A stretch of 64,000 nucleotides of DNA. Origin: Torreya grandis. Its lineage: Eukaryota; Streptophyta; Pinopsida; Cupressales; Taxaceae. How positions within the stretch are numbered: position 1 is the first letter of the stretch; each line of letters opens with the position of its first letter. This document shows positions 24,880 to 36,299 of the stretch, piece by piece. Location of the stretch: positions 900,001 to 964,000 of the forward strand of contig JARHVA010005488.1 in assembly GCA_037957365.1 (NCBI GenBank), given 5' to 3'. The notes beneath the pieces are model-generated. The model saw nothing but the letters and a program-made list of their open reading frames with translations. It was not told the origin of the DNA and searched no databases. Both the position numbers and the translations under genes were made by a program.

Positions 24880-24980
24880 CCTTCATTTTTATATTGTTGG
24901 CTTAAATTTTTCAATTCCACACATTGATTAGTAGTGTGGCCAATGATCCAATGATAATTACAATATGGTACTCCCTTTGT
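24880..24980 (-). pseudogene. Gypsy gag zinc knuckle fragment
   Basis: The minus strand reads YCNYHWIIGHTTNQCVELKN, the C-x2-H-x4-GH-x4-C knuckle of Tat/Athila Gag proteins, then a basic tail (RKRKHPSFFKGK). In live elements it binds genomic RNA. On this strand it lies after, not before, the protease fragment at 25750-26560, so either the region is rearranged or two different elements are present. It is cut on its downstream side by LARD-2. Confidence 0.6.
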
Positions 24981-25282
24981 AGGTAGTACTCAACTTCTTG
25001 ATCCATGTTAGGTAGAAAATAAAGAAATCATTCTATGTTCAAGTAACAAAGATAAATAGTATCAGTGGTATCCTATTCTATTGCAATATGTATCATTCAG
25101 GGTAAATCCTTTGGAGAATACTCCACATTATTCATGTGATGTACTTTCATTTAATATTTATAAGGTTAACTTGGTGATTTTAACTAAGATGGATGTGTGG
25201 AATAACAAACATTTACATGCTCATCTATTAGTTTTGTGTTTCCCTTATCTGGATTTATCTCTATATGTTCTATAAAAAGGTT

Positions 25283-25287
<5 letters not shown>

Positions 25288-25372
<85 letters not shown>
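25288..25372. repeat. (TA)n microsatellite, about 85 bp
   Basis: Uninterrupted TA dinucleotides between the zinc-knuckle and protease fragments. Such runs are often mis-sized in assemblies. Confidence 0.95.
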
Positions 25373-25375
<3 letters not shown>

Positions 25376-25749
25376 GACTAGTAAGTTTGAATAGGTTATG
25401 TGATAGGTACTCTAGTGGGTTAAATTTTAAATTTCAAATTTTTTCATCTATCATGTCATAATCTATATCATCATCACTATCATAGTAATCAAAGATGTGG
25501 CCATATTTTTGCTTAGTATTGACCAATAAAGGAAGTACAATTTTGGGGGGTTATTTTATTTGTACTAGAACTTTTGGTAATGTTTCTTAATCTTTATGTG
25601 CATCTATATGCTCTTTAGTATGGTGTGACTTATTTTTATTTTGATACAAAGGGGTCGTTGTACTTGATTCACCTATTTTATACATGTGAATATACTCAAG
25701 AGGGATGGATTTTTGAGGTGGTACTATGTAGGAATGCCATTAGTTTTGG

Positions 25750-26560
25750 AATGTATCATTTTTCAAAATTTGAAGGGCTCATCATCTATGGGCATGGATA
25801 ATAAGTTCCCCTCATGTATGAATTTTACATATCAATGAAGTGTATATGGGAACTATTTCATTACATGTATCCAAGGTCTACCCAAAAATAAATTATAATG
25901 TAAGGATTGAGACATGATCTAAAAAATAGTTGGAATTATTTTTGGTCCTAAGATCATATCTAATGTAATTTATCCAACTAGAGGGATATGTGAATTATCA
26001 TACCCTTTTATGTGCATAATTATTTTTTTTAATAAGGTTTGTGATAATTGGTTTGGAATTGTATGATACAAATGTTTAGACCTGATCCATTATTAATGAG
26101 AAGTCTTTTGATACCTCTAATTTGTATTATCACATGTATAACAAAGGAAAATTTTAGTCAACAATATGTTTGGATGGTAAATTTTTTGGATCAAAGGTGA
26201 TGGGATTTTTATTGTTCTTGAGATATTTCATGATATCCACAAAATAAGCATGCTCAATATTAGTTAGAACTTGTGTTTCATGTAAAGATTCATATAAGAT
26301 ATCCTTATAAATAGTGGATTACTTTAAGACCTCAAGTATTGAAATATTATCATATGTATTACTCAATTAGTCAACAATATCATATCCCTTAGATTTTATT
26401 ATAATATTGGGTTTAGGTGGCACATGTTTTATATTGACAAGTGTGAAAGTGAGTTGTGCAATTTTACCTCTTTGAGTATTGATAACATGGATCATGGAAT
26501 CCAATATAATTTATGGGTGAATAATGGGTGTGGGATTGTAGTTATCATTTTAATAAGAAT
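25750..26560 (-). pseudogene. Tat/Athila-type gag-pol linker and aspartic protease remnant
   Basis: Minus-strand translation gives NISILEVLK and STIYKDILYESLHE, the conserved helical linker before the protease in these elements. NPITFDPKNLPSKH follows (typical ISF...LP..G.DHN), and then GYDNSHIP, HYNLFLGRPWIHV and YVKFIHEG, the end of the protease. The active-site region is worn. The chromovirus inserted just upstream of the linker, at 26657. Remaining gag was expected on the far side (53742-53961), but only weak resemblance was seen there. Confidence 0.6.
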
Positions 26561-26657
26561 ATGACAAATATTTAAGCATGTATATTAGAATCTAGATATT
26601 GGATCTATAACATTGCAAAATTAATTTTGAAGAGAGATTAATTTTTATTTTCCCTTT

Positions 26658-26982
26658 TGTGAGGATCCTTATGCACATATTTATAAATTACAAAAAATAA
26701 CTTAACAATGAAATGAACTTTGGAAAATAACTCAAAATAACCTTTATATCATAGGCCACTCAAAGGGGGGAACCTCCTTTGAGAAAGATAAATACAATAA
26801 TATCCATGGATGCCTTCATTGGGCCTCAACACTTAAATACTAAATCTATTCTAACAACTACTACTTTCCATATATGTGGGATAATTCAGATATGCTAAAG
26901 GGATGACTTAAAAAGTATATGTGTCCATAGTGACTAATACACTAATATTGCAAAGATAAGGGTAGGACATAGGTTCCTAACT
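26658..26982 (-). repeat. Chromovirus 3' LTR
   Basis: Aligns with 53413-53741 from TGTGAGGATCC to GGTTCCTAAC, for example ATGGATGCCTTCATTGGGCC in both. The last base of the CA end is changed on this side (CT). Confidence 0.9.
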
Positions 26983-26996
26983 TCCCATCTCCCTTA
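26983..26996 (-). other. Chromovirus polypurine tract
   Basis: The minus strand reads AAGGGAGATGGGAA directly against the 3' LTR, the expected primer for plus-strand DNA synthesis. Confidence 0.7.
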
Positions 26997-26999
26997 GAA

Positions 27000-27180
27000 A
27001 AAGATTTGTCATCAAATCATTAGATTTGGAAATCATTTCTGAATTTGGAATATTGGTTCCCATGTGGCATCTTCTAGTTGCATGGCATGCCACTGGATTA
27101 AGACTTTTGTGCTTGAGTGGGAGTGAAGTTGGTTTTCACATATCTACTACTACTTCCAATTTGAGAAGTATGCACCCTTC
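27000..27180 (-). pseudogene. Chromodomain at the integrase C-terminus
   Basis: The minus strand reads VLIQWHAMQLEDATWEPIFQ, then IQK, stop, FPNLMI, the plant chromovirus chromodomain (VLVQW...P.E.ATWE....FQ..FP). It classifies the outer element as a chromovirus. In live elements the domain is thought to steer integration to particular chromatin. It ends at the polypurine tract, and stops lie within its last third. Confidence 0.75.
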
Positions 27181-27419
27181 ATTATCATGTTTTGGTAAAA
27201 CTATTTATACTCTAGTGATGGTTTCAATTAATTTTTTCAAATAGGAGACATGAAAGACTAGGTGAACTCAAGAGGAAGGAGGAAGCTCCAACTTGTAAGA
27301 AATAAACCCAATCTACTGGAGAACCTTATATGCTCATAAAAATTTGAAGCAATATTATGACATCCCTTTAGTTTCAAAGAGGATTTCTTTTATGGATGTA
27401 GATGAAGAAAAACCATATC

Positions 27420-27645
27420 ATTAGTTTTAATGGTGCATTTAGAGTGGTTTTAATCATCTTGTTGCTTCATCTAGTTCTATGTCAGATGAAGATTACCCTA
27501 CAAGGTGTTGATAATCTAATCCTAATGTTGAAGAGTAGTCTCAACCACCTAAACTAGGGAACTACCAAGGTATATGGAAGAAGTGTTGGGGGTGGTTGAC
27601 CATAAATTATTTCATATGTATTTATTATAGTAAAATTGTGGTAGG
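27420..27645 (-). pseudogene. Chromovirus integrase, C-terminal part after the copia insertion
   Basis: The minus strand reads YHNFTIINTYEIIYGQPPPT and LLPYTLVV, the integrase segment that follows WWYNT in chromoviruses (YH.....PFE.VYGRPPP.L..Y). It joins the part ending at 48763 without loss of frame once the copia and one copy of its target duplication are removed (WWYSTYHN). Confidence 0.8.
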
Positions 27646-28013
27646 TGTTGGTGTAGTGATTTTTCCCATTGGGTTTTGCTTACATGGCCTTATGGCCATT
27701 CTATGTCAATTAAGCTTCCTTAGGTTAGTTATAAAATGGTCACATAGGCTAATTATATTTTTAATATAATCATTTAATTAGAAAAATTAGAGGATTCCTC
27801 ATGTTTCCCTAATTTTTCCTATATGTACCCCACTTTTTCTTTTTAGAAGGTTAGATAGGTTAATGCAATTATATACAAGTAGGTCATTTTTTAAATATTA
27901 CCATATGGAGACAAGCTTCTTCCTACTTTGAAATTTATCTATGATTTCATTTCTATATACATAGATTTACTCAATATTCTATGAAAGGATCTAAGATCAT
28001 GGCTAATCTGACA
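27646..28013 (+). repeat. Copia 5' LTR
   Basis: Begins TGTTGGTGTAGTG and ends GACA, aligning with 48396-48757 throughout (for example TATGTCAATTAAGCTTC in both). Confidence 0.93.
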
Positions 28014-28026
28014 TGGTATCAGAGCC
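28014..28026 (+). other. Copia primer-binding site (initiator tRNA-Met)
   Basis: TGGTATCAGAGCC abuts the LTR end. This is the classical plant PBS complementary to the 3' end of initiator methionyl tRNA. Confidence 0.95.
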
Positions 28027-29483
28027 AATTTTGCCAATATTTGTAGTCAAATCTTGCTACATTCACTATCCCAATAAAAAGAAGGCTTTTGTGGGATTCC
28101 TTGGAGAATTCATGTAAAAATTTCTAATAGAGCTTTTGATATCAAAACCAACTATCCCATTGGTTTTAAAAGGTGACAACCTTAGGATCAACTATAAACA
28201 TGACCTAGTTTTGGAACAGTCAATTTTTCCCTCTCTTTTTAGCATCTAAAGGCCCCATTTTTTAATTTTAGAAAAAACTTTCACTTCCTATGTTGTTTTT
28301 CAAAAATTCCTTTTGATTTTCCTTCCTTGGGTGAAAATATCAAATGGGTCTCTTTCATAATTTTCATTGCTAAAGTATTTTGGACATTTTTAGCTTGCCT
28401 CAATTTGTATGTCATCAAAACTCTATACTACTCGGATTTGAAAGTGGTCATTAATTTGGCTCAATAGTTGAATAACTACATGTTACATGCATTGTAGAGT
28501 CTACTAACCAATATAATATTTTGAAGAGCTGTTACTTGCTTGTAGACCAACTCAAAGTTGTGGAGTTACTTTACTTGGAAATACATGAATTTAAGTAAAG
28601 TAGATCTGAAAACCTAGTTTATACTACTATAGACCAACTCAAATTTTTGAAGGATAATTTTTTCTTTAATTGGGTTTTCAAAGGGTGACTACTCCTAGAA
28701 GTAAAGAATTCTAAGAAACTTGAGTTACTCCTCTGAGACCAACTTGGGTTTTCAAAGTGTCTTTACTGCCTTACTCGAGTTTTAGAATGGTGACTACTCA
28801 TGGAAGTAAAGTAGTCTAAAAACCCAAATTACTCCTCTGAGACCAACTCAAGTTTTCAAAGTGTCTTTACTGCTCTACTCAAATTCTTGAATGTTGATTA
28901 CTTGTGTCATCAAAGTAGTCTTGAAACTCCAATTTACTCTTCTTAGATCGACTCAGACTTTTGGAGGGTCTTTACTGCTCAAGCTTTTAGGGTAAAATTA
29001 CTTGATATTTTTTCCATTTCTATCTTTTTGCCATTTTGGGTTTGAGTTTTTTTCTGTTTCCATTTTTGAAAAGGTTCTAGGAATATGTGAGAGTAAGAAC
29101 TTGTAAGTGATATAACTTTCAATCCATAGCTCTATTTTGGGTGTTATTTTTTTTAAAGTGCATATTTTTTTCAAGCTCTATGTATTGGTTATATTATTTC
29201 AGGTCTTTTATAACATCTATTTTTTAATGGTATAATGGATTAAAATACATTATATATTTCTTGGACACATTACCAATTATGTTTGATGTCCCTTTCATAC
29301 TTTCTCACACTAATTTCTCATAGACACATTCTCAGTGGTGCCTGACATCCAATATTGAGTGTGTGTTGCATTGTAACTTAAGGGGGGTTCTTGTTGATAG
29401 TTCAAGGAGGTAATTATACTATGTGTAATTTGTTCTTTAATTTCATCTCAATTCTATAAATTATCTCAATCTAATCTACACTA
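28027..29483 (+). other. Copia leader (5' UTR), unusually long, with tandem repeats
   Basis: About 1.46 kb separates the PBS from the first gag codon. It contains no coding similarity. It holds five units of about 88-105 bp at 28544-28990, listed separately. Confidence 0.7.
28544..28990. repeat. Tandem ~105-bp units in the copia leader
   Basis: GACCAACTC or a near match recurs at 28544, 28632, 28737, 28841 and 28946, each followed by a TCAAAGTGTCTTTACTG-like stretch and a GTGACTACTC..GAAGTAAAG stretch in the better copies. Spacings are 88, 105, 104 and 105. Confidence 0.8.
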
Positions 29484-30440
29484 ATGGATCTAAACATTAA
29501 ACCACTCACCCCATTTAACTATCTTGAATAGAATTCTAAAATGCATCTCACCTTGAGAGGTAAAGGACTCTATCAGATCACTATGGGTGAGGAAATTGAG
29601 CCATCTATAGATGAAAAAAAGGTTAAGTGGTATAATAAATGTGATGATGCCTATGGGTTCTTATGCCTTTAATGTCTCTTGACCTCTTGTTCCATGTTGA
29701 ATCTACAAAAACTCCCAATGAAGTCTGCACCATCCTAGACAAGCTTTTTGGAGTGAAGGACACCATGAGGGGTCATGAGTTGGATAATGAGCTCATCACA
29801 TTGAGCCTAGGTAACTATGACACCCTACAAGACTTCTTTACAAAGTTTAAATAATTGAGACTATAGTTGAAACAATGTGGCATTAAGAAAATAAATGACC
29901 AATTGATTTTATTTATGCTTGTAAAATTGGGTCACAACTATTCAGTTTTCATCTCTACATTTTATGCTACCAAATGTGTACTTGGATACACTTGAAAAAT
30001 GCCATAATTTGATGATTTTATTACCGATATGATTCAATAATAAGATAATTTGTTTTAAAGGGTGCACTAAATTCTTTGAAATCACATGCCTTATTTGTCA
30101 ATCAAGACAAGAAGAAACCTTCTAGTAGTGGCAAACAAGAGAAGAAATAGTCTAAACTAGATCATGAGCATAAGAAGAATAAGAAATCAATTCCAAGCCT
30201 AAGGCAACATCAAATGAGTCCTCCTCAAGTGGGAAACCTAAGAAGGAGAAACTCAGATGTAATTTTTGTAAGAAACTTGGGCATGATGAATCTTAGTGCA
30301 TGAAAAAGAAGATTGACACCTTGACTAAGATTCTTGAGAAGAATAATATCAGTGTTCCTAAGTCTTCAACTTATAATATGTCTACACAATATTATAAAAA
30401 GGCTAAAGATATTAAATAGGGTAAAAATAAAGGCAAATCA
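29484..30440 (+). pseudogene. Copia gag with CCHC zinc knuckle
   Basis: The ATG at 29484 opens MDLNIKPLTPFNYLE, then a stop, NSKMHLTLRGKGLYQITMG and KVKWYNKCDDAYGFL, the copia Gag start (W...M...L..K.L......W...D..A). A 63-codon open stretch at 29663-29854 (TPNEVCTILDKLF, LSLGNYDTLQDFFTKFK) continues it in another frame. The knuckle at 30259-30302 reads CNFCKKLGHDES, stop, C. Gag would form the particle. Several stops and at least one shift break it. Confidence 0.8.
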
Positions 30441-30678
30441 CTTGTTGTAGTAACTTCTCAACCTTCAAATCAGATTATTGACTCAAGGGCTTCCTTTCAG
30501 ATGGCCTCCTCGGAGGATCTATTTTCATAAATAGAGCCATGTTTTATGCCTTTAATTCTCATGGGTGATGATACTTCAGTAGAAGTCAATGATAAAATAT
30601 TGATTAAAGTAAGTGATGATACCTTTAATGATGTTATATGTGCTCCTTCACTATCCACCAATATTTTGTCAGTATATC
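30440..30678 (+). pseudogene. Copia protease, N-terminal part before the Tat insertion
   Basis: Reads IIDSRASFQMASSEDLFS, then a stop, and after it LILMGDDTSVEVNDKI and APSLSTNILSVYQ. The catalytic triplet is DSR instead of DSG, a G-to-A or similar change that would kill activity. The reading continues at 45356 with ITHIGVGKRVEFTP. Confidence 0.85.
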
Positions 30679-31984
30679 AGTTTTCACTCATTTTTGCTTT
30701 TCACATTCAGAAGAAATAAGAAACTAAGGGTTAATGGTCAGGGGTTAGATGATACCCAGATGAAGTTGTGCACCATTATCTAGACAATTGAAGGAGCTCC
30801 TCTTTGGCTATGGAGGATGACACCTGTAGATAAGAAATACTTAAACAAAGCAAATGTTAGATAGATATATGGTGGACTGCCAAGCAAAGCTCGGTCCTAG
30901 AAGTGCAAAAACTTCCTTGAGGGATGATAATCCACTATTTGATAAAAGAGTGTTGATAGAAAGAGAAATGGTGAAAGACTAAACAAAATAAATAGAGATA
31001 ATGTGTACCTATATTTTGATGTCAGTCTGTCACAGTCACTGATATCAGTAGTTATGCCAGCGTCAGTTGGTCAATGTTGCCGACGTCAGTTAGTTTGCCA
31101 ACATCGATAGGGGAAATGGTCGATGTCGGTCAGGGCAATGGCCTTGGATAGGTTTTGGATGGGTTTATGGGTGACAGAGGAGTATGGAAGGTCTATAGGA
31201 GTTTGGAGGTCTGTGCAAGATTACATGGAAGTCAATAGAGTCTTAAGAGGGACAAGTGGTAGAGGACAAGTTGTCAAAAGGAGTAAGGATATGGGGAAGG
31301 CCTCTCAGCCTCTCTAAGAAGAAAGTTAGGTCTAGTTGATGCTAAATAGAAGCTAATTGCTAATGCTTTCTAAATTAATGAAATGAAATAGAAGCAGAAT
31401 ACTTAGCTCTTTCTTGCTGAAGAATCAGGGGTGTGAATGCTTATTCCCGATGCAGCTGATGTAGAAGACTTCCTGCAATGTTTCAATCAGGTGTGGAGTG
31501 ACTGATGTAGAGTTTCTATAGCCTGTGATGCTTGGTGTGTGTTTGGGAGAGAGAGAGAGAGGTCAAACTCTAGGAGCAAGAGAATTAGCATTTGGTCCTA
31601 CAGTCGAGGTTGGAATTTGGTTTTAAGCAACTAATGTCGACAATACTGCCAGCGTCGCCTGATTGGTAACTGACATCAGTGGCTAGAAGATGGGTAAAAA
31701 GGCTATTTTTAGCCTTTTGCCTATTCCTCCATCTACCAAGTTTAGCTGCCATTGGTGAATGGTCCAAATGGTGGGTTTAATAGGCATGAGGATTAGTGGG
31801 GGAGTTGAAATAGGTCTTAGGTAATTATGATTAGTCATAGGGTGATAAATGGAGCTATCCAAGGGCAAGGTGAGGTGTCATGGGTGGTGTTATTAATTTA
31901 AAATAGGTAATTTATTTTAAATTAATAGAGTGTGGCTTAGGAGATGTTGGACCAAGGGGGGTCGACATAATTTAGGTGTCTACA
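30679..31984 (-). repeat. Tat 3' LTR
   Basis: Aligns with 44038-45350 throughout. On the plus strand it starts AGTTTTCACTC where the other copy keeps TGTTTCCACTC, and ends GGTGTCTACA. It carries GACGTCAGT-like motifs in two clusters and a short GA run near 31549. Confidence 0.95.
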
Positions 31985-31997
31985 TTTGCCCCTTTTT
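31985..31997 (-). other. Tat polypurine tract
   Basis: The minus strand reads AAAAAGGGGCAAA directly against the 3' LTR. Confidence 0.85.
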
Positions 31998-32147
31998 GTC
32001 TTGTTGGTTGTTCTTGACGAACTGCAAGACAAAAATAGGAGTAAGTTGCCCCAGGTATGGGATAAGGTCATTTTTGTCCTGTTGGTTGTTTTGATGAACT
32101 ATAAGACAAAAATAGGAGTTGGTTGTCCCAGATGTGGGATGAGGTAT
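31992..32147. repeat. 78-bp tandem duplication next to the Tat 3' LTR
   Basis: TTTTTGTCTTGTTGGTTGTT recurs 78 bases on as TTTTTGTCCTGTTGGTTGTT, and both are followed by AAGACAAAAATAGGAGT. Two units. Confidence 0.85.
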
Positions 32148-32790
32148 TCCCCCTCAAAATGGGAGTCAAGGGAAGGTAACCTGGTATCGGGTGCCAATTT
32201 GATAGATAGTGGAGGGGTATGGTGAAGGTTGAGTGTGAACACTGCAATAGTTGAGATTGCACGTATACCACTTCATGTGATAGGTAGGTCAAATCATTAT
32301 AGTCAAAGGTTGAGGAGTGCTAAAATCAAAATAACCAGTCCCTAGAATTTAGTCATAGCTAATTGGGTTAAATGATCAAAGTTGTAACTCCAATGGTCAT
32401 CGTGTTCCAAGTATCCCAGGCTCAGAAAGTGCTCCTAGAAAATATGAAAATGTCACAAATATTGAGGATCAACTAGAGCATGATCTGACAACATGTGTGA
32501 GGGTCATAATATGGGTTGCATACAATTTGCTAGCTATTTGTGAGGTAGCATACATGCAATCAAAACAACCAAGGTAGAGTTGTCTCAGAAGTGGTCATGG
32601 TCTGAGGAGATAGTCGCGATCTCTAAGGTCATTAGTTGAGTCGGGTTGAGTCATGGTATGATCTCAAGTGGTAAGTGTTATGGTCAGGGAGATGTATGTG
32701 ATCTCCAATGTGCCCCATGAGAAGTTTAGGTAACTTATTCAATGTCAGGGCTGATTGTTTGGTCATGATTTTGGGTTGGTATAGATAGTT

Positions 32791-33310
32791 GGTCCATTAG
32801 ATGGATGGACGAAGGAATGGCCAAGCTAACCTCAAAGGACCCCATGTCAACTGAGTGCTGCCTACATAGCCCCTATTTGAAGGTCCTCGAGCCAATGTAG
32901 TTCTCCCCAAAAGGGAGGAAGGAGTCGAGGTTATGGATGTGGGTTTGACTAGGTTAAGTCATGGTTAAAAGTTGTATGGTTATTCCATCAGATAGATGGA
33001 CAAATGACTGTGGCTGAGCTAACCCTAGAAGATGTCATGTCAACTGAGTGCTGCCTACATAGCCCCTATTTGAAGGGCCTCAGGCCAATGTAGTTCTCCC
33101 CAAAAGGTAGGAAGGAGTTGAGGTTATGGATGTGGGTTTGAATAGGTTAAGTCATGGTTAAAGGTTGTATGGTTGGTCCATCAGATAGACGGACAAACAA
33201 CTATGGCCGAGCTAACCCCAGAAGACATGTCAACTCAGTGCTACCTACATAGCCCCTATTTAAAGGGCCTCAGGCTAATGTAGTTCTCCCCAAAAAGGAG
33301 GAAGGGTCGA
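32791..33310. repeat. ~192-bp tandem array in the Tat 3' region, about 2.7 units
   Basis: GGTCCATTAGATGGATGGAC (32791), a counterpart at about 32983 and GGTCCATCAGATAGACGGAC (33175) start successive units. Each contains GTGCTGCCTACATAGCCCC or a near match and TGTAGTTCTCCCCAAAA. The third unit is incomplete. Confidence 0.9.
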
Positions 33311-34129
33311 AGATGGTTGATAATTAGTTTGGTCATGTTAATGGATTAACACTTCCCATATGTTTGATGGTACATGCTTGAAATGATGAAGGGTATGATG
33401 ATGTTACAGCCTTTTCCATATTATGTGATGGTGTATTCTGTAACATAGGTGATGTGGTTTTTCATCCCTAGCAAGTTTCCATATTAGTGATGGATGTATG
33501 CTAAAAATGAAATGAGTATGTTTATGCTTTAGCAAGTAATGGTTTATGCTTGACATAAATTATGTGTGGTCGATAGTTTCCATGTGTATTGGTTTCCATA
33601 GAAACTAGTGTGAATGGGCTATGATGAGTTAGGATGTAATGAAAATGTTTTGGTTTGGTTTGGTCAGGGTTGATTGGGTTTGGTTGTATGACGAAGATGC
33701 AAGAAGTGAAAGGCGCATTGCTCTTTCATTTAGAAGGACCATAATGATAGCACAGATAGGGTTATTACAAACAAAAACCCCATTCATGCATTACGTCATT
33801 GACCATTGTTTGTGTTAGAGAAGTATTCAAATCACTCAATGTTAAGTGAGCTCAAAATCCCTTAAGTATGTTGGGGTAGGTTTAATTATGTGAGATGTGA
33901 GGATAGCATAACCCTTTTTAGCAAGGATAACTTTGCTCCTTTTTATAGATGACCCTAAGAATGACTATAGGCAAGTCCATGACTTAATAGTTTGTCAATC
34001 TTTTTTTTTTTTTGGGAGACTGATTGATGCGAGAAGTCTACATGGGGATGTTGTTTTGTTTTGTGGTCATATGTGAAGCTGATCGATGTGCAAAGCTTCT
34101 AAGAGAGTGTTGTTTGTAGCAAAATTTGG

Positions 34130-34270
34130 GTATAGCCATCCTTCAAGGGAGTGGTCTATATTCTGCTTTGTATGTTTTAATGTCTTTGAATAGTTGTCCT
34201 TCAAGGGAGCAATCTATTAATTACAGCAATTATGCAGCTATCCTTCGAGGGAGTAGTCTACATTTATAGT
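34130..34270. repeat. Short tandem array (AGCTATCCTTCAAGGGAG-type), three units
   Basis: ATCCTTCAAGGGAGTGGTCTA, GTCCTTCAAGGGAGCAATCTA and ATCCTTCGAGGGAGTAGTCTA recur about every 60 bases. Confidence 0.75.
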
Positions 34271-34499
34271 TTTATGACCTTTAAATAGGCATCCCAATTT
34301 TTTATATGTTTTGTGGACTAAATTTTTAGTCATGGACTAGCCTATAGAGGTTTAATGGTTTCCCTTTTATTAGGATAAAGCATTCATGCTTTACCAAAGG
34401 GTTGACTAATGTTTGTAGAAAAAAAAGGGAATAGGAATGATGATGACAGGGGTTGCTCAAGGGACGAGCTCAAGTTTAATATCAAGTGAATGAGTACTT

Positions 34500-35660
34500 G
34501 ACTAACAATAAAATGGTCATAGATGTAAGGCATTAAGGGGCTCAAGTTTTGGCTGGCCTTCAAGAGAAGATAGATGATCAGTCCCTGATCCATACTTATG
34601 TGTTATGATATAAGGTCTGAGCTAATTAGGAGCAAACTTGCCTCATTTAATTCTTTCCATATTGGTCACGTGTTGGTTTTCTTTGAGGACAAGATCTCTG
34701 ATTTTGAAATCTCATTCTCTCAGACTTTTGTTATAGGTACGTTGGATGTGATTTTGATAGATATGGAGATGGTTAAGGGCAACAAGATGACGTTCATCAA
34801 GTAACTCAAGTTGAGCCAACTGATCTTAATGAAAGTCATCATTAGAAATTATGTCATGTAAAGAGATGCATAAAGAAGGTATATGTATTTCAAGAGGTAA
34901 GATAGCCTCAGTTCCATACACTAGAGAGAAAGGTGTAGCACCCGTAGGGGTTTGAATGCTAGTGTGGTAGGCCCACAAAGCGAAGGGAATGTGAATGTGC
35001 CAATCCCTTCCAGTATCATTGACCACCTTCATTAGAATTTTGATTAAGATTTTGTTGGAAGCCTCGGCCTGCCCATTTGCTTATGGGTAGTAAGGCGAGG
35101 AGAAGCTAAGCTTGATGCCAAATGAGTCAGAAATTTTCTACACAATTTAGTTTTTGAATGATTTGCCATTATCGGTGATGATCTTGTGGGGTACACCGAA
35201 ATGACATATGATATGGGTGTTGATGAAGTCGATGATTTTGTCAGCTTTAGGGGAGATGAATGAAATAACTTCCACCCATTTAGTGAAGTATTTGGTTGTG
35301 GTGATAATGGAATGATGTTGAAGAGATGAATGAGGGTTAATCTCACCGATTAGATCTAAGCCCCATTGTGAAAAAGGCGAGAAATCCTTAGCAACTTATA
35401 GAGCGTGGCTAGAGACGTGAAGTAAGTTAGCGTGTTGTTGGCATTTGATGCAATGTCGAACATAGTCACTGTAGTCTTGGTGAAGAGTGGGCCAATAATA
35501 GCCCAGGTGAAGGATGCACTTTGTAACTATGTTACCATTGAAATGCCCTCCACAAATCCCATCATGGACTTGTTTGATAGCATGAGATATTTCAATGGAG
35601 GTTAGACATCGAAGAAGGAGGCCATCGAAACCTCATTTATAGAGAAGACCCCCTAGCATA
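34500..35660 (-). pseudogene. Tat integrase
   Basis: The zinc-binding N-terminus reads EISHAIKQVHDGICGGHF, then LGYYWPTLHQD and RHCIKCQQHA, with both His and both Cys kept. The core has WGLDLIGEI (first Asp), FGVPHKIITDNGKSF (second Asp) and NGQAEASNKIL (Glu). C-terminal LDERHLVALNHLHIYQNHI and GKFAPN then PYIIT complete the family pattern. All is in one frame with stops near 35150, 35140 and 35085, among others. In a live element it inserts cDNA into the chromosome. The family usually reaches this length, so nothing large is missing. Confidence 0.92.
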
Positions 35661-35879
35661 GTATATCGAGCTATGCTTTTGATAAAATCCCATTGCACAT
35701 TGCTAGAGAGATCAGGGGGGATAATAGAATATATTAAGTAGTCCACAAGTTGTTTATACCAAACATCCTATGGACTAGAGTCAATGGTGCTGATGAGGTT
35801 GATGCTAGTGGAGATATATGAAGGTAATGCCAAATGATGTACCATAACATAAATTCTCAAGGAAGATGATGAGGATGGA

Positions 35880-36259
35880 ATGCGTGAGGTGAGAGAAGCC
35901 ATAGTATTAGCAAACTTATTCATAGATCAAGGAATAGTTTGCAAGAGATAATGGCCGAAAGATTCTAGTAGGGTGTTAACACGGTGTTTGTACCTTTGTA
36001 AAACTTCATTTTTACAAAGATAAGAGCCATTGATTTGATTGATGACTAGTTACGAGTCGCCAAAGATGTTAATGGTCTTGATGCCTAGGAAAAGGGTGGT
36101 TTGAAGTCCCAAAATTAAGGCTTCATATTCAACCATGTTGTTGGTACATTCAAAGTCAAGTTTGAAGGATAGGGGCATGGGCTCACCCTCATGAGGGATG
36201 AGGATGACCCCCACACCCCCATCATGTTGACATTTAGACCCGTCAAATAACATTATCAT
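35880..36259 (-). pseudogene. Tat second, archaeal-like RNase H (aRH)
   Basis: Reads MLFDGSKCQHDGGVGVILI, then LSFKLDFECTNNMVEYEAL, ILGLQTTLFLGIKTINIFGD and S, followed by a stop and LVINQING. The Asp of FDGS, the Glu of EYEA and the Asp of FGDS are the RNase H catalytic positions and are all kept. It sits directly after the classical RNase H in the same frame, the arrangement usual for many Tat elements. Confidence 0.9.
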
Positions 36260-36299
36260 TTGATAGAAAATGTCATTGGTGGATAACGTGGTGATGGAT

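Larger units (their letters stand above)
32148..34500 (-). other. Tat 3' non-coding region
   Basis: No conserved coding is seen between the integrase C-terminus and the polypurine tract. The region holds the ~192-bp array (32791-33310) and a short array near 34130-34270. Tat-lineage elements in other plants are known for long, fast-changing 3' regions with tandem repeats, which fits. The 69-codon minus-strand open stretch at 34384-34593 has no recognisable similarity beyond its very start. Confidence 0.7.

Noticed and set aside
28014..28026. tRNA-Met-like sequence
   Set aside because: Only the 3'-end complement is present, directly at an LTR edge. It is a primer-binding site, not a tRNA gene.
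28544..28990. Regular spaced repeats suggesting a CRISPR-like array
   Set aside because: The whole unit is repeated, without unique spacers, inside the leader of a plant copia element.
31123..32225. Short plus-strand open stretches in the Tat LTR and 3' region (also 44482-44715)
   Set aside because: They lie in LTR sequence, recur in both LTR copies with no shared protein motif, and run opposite to the element's coding strand.
35044..35346. 100-codon minus-strand open stretch as a separate gene
   Set aside because: It is an alternative frame across the Tat integrase core. The true frame carries the DDE motifs with two stops.
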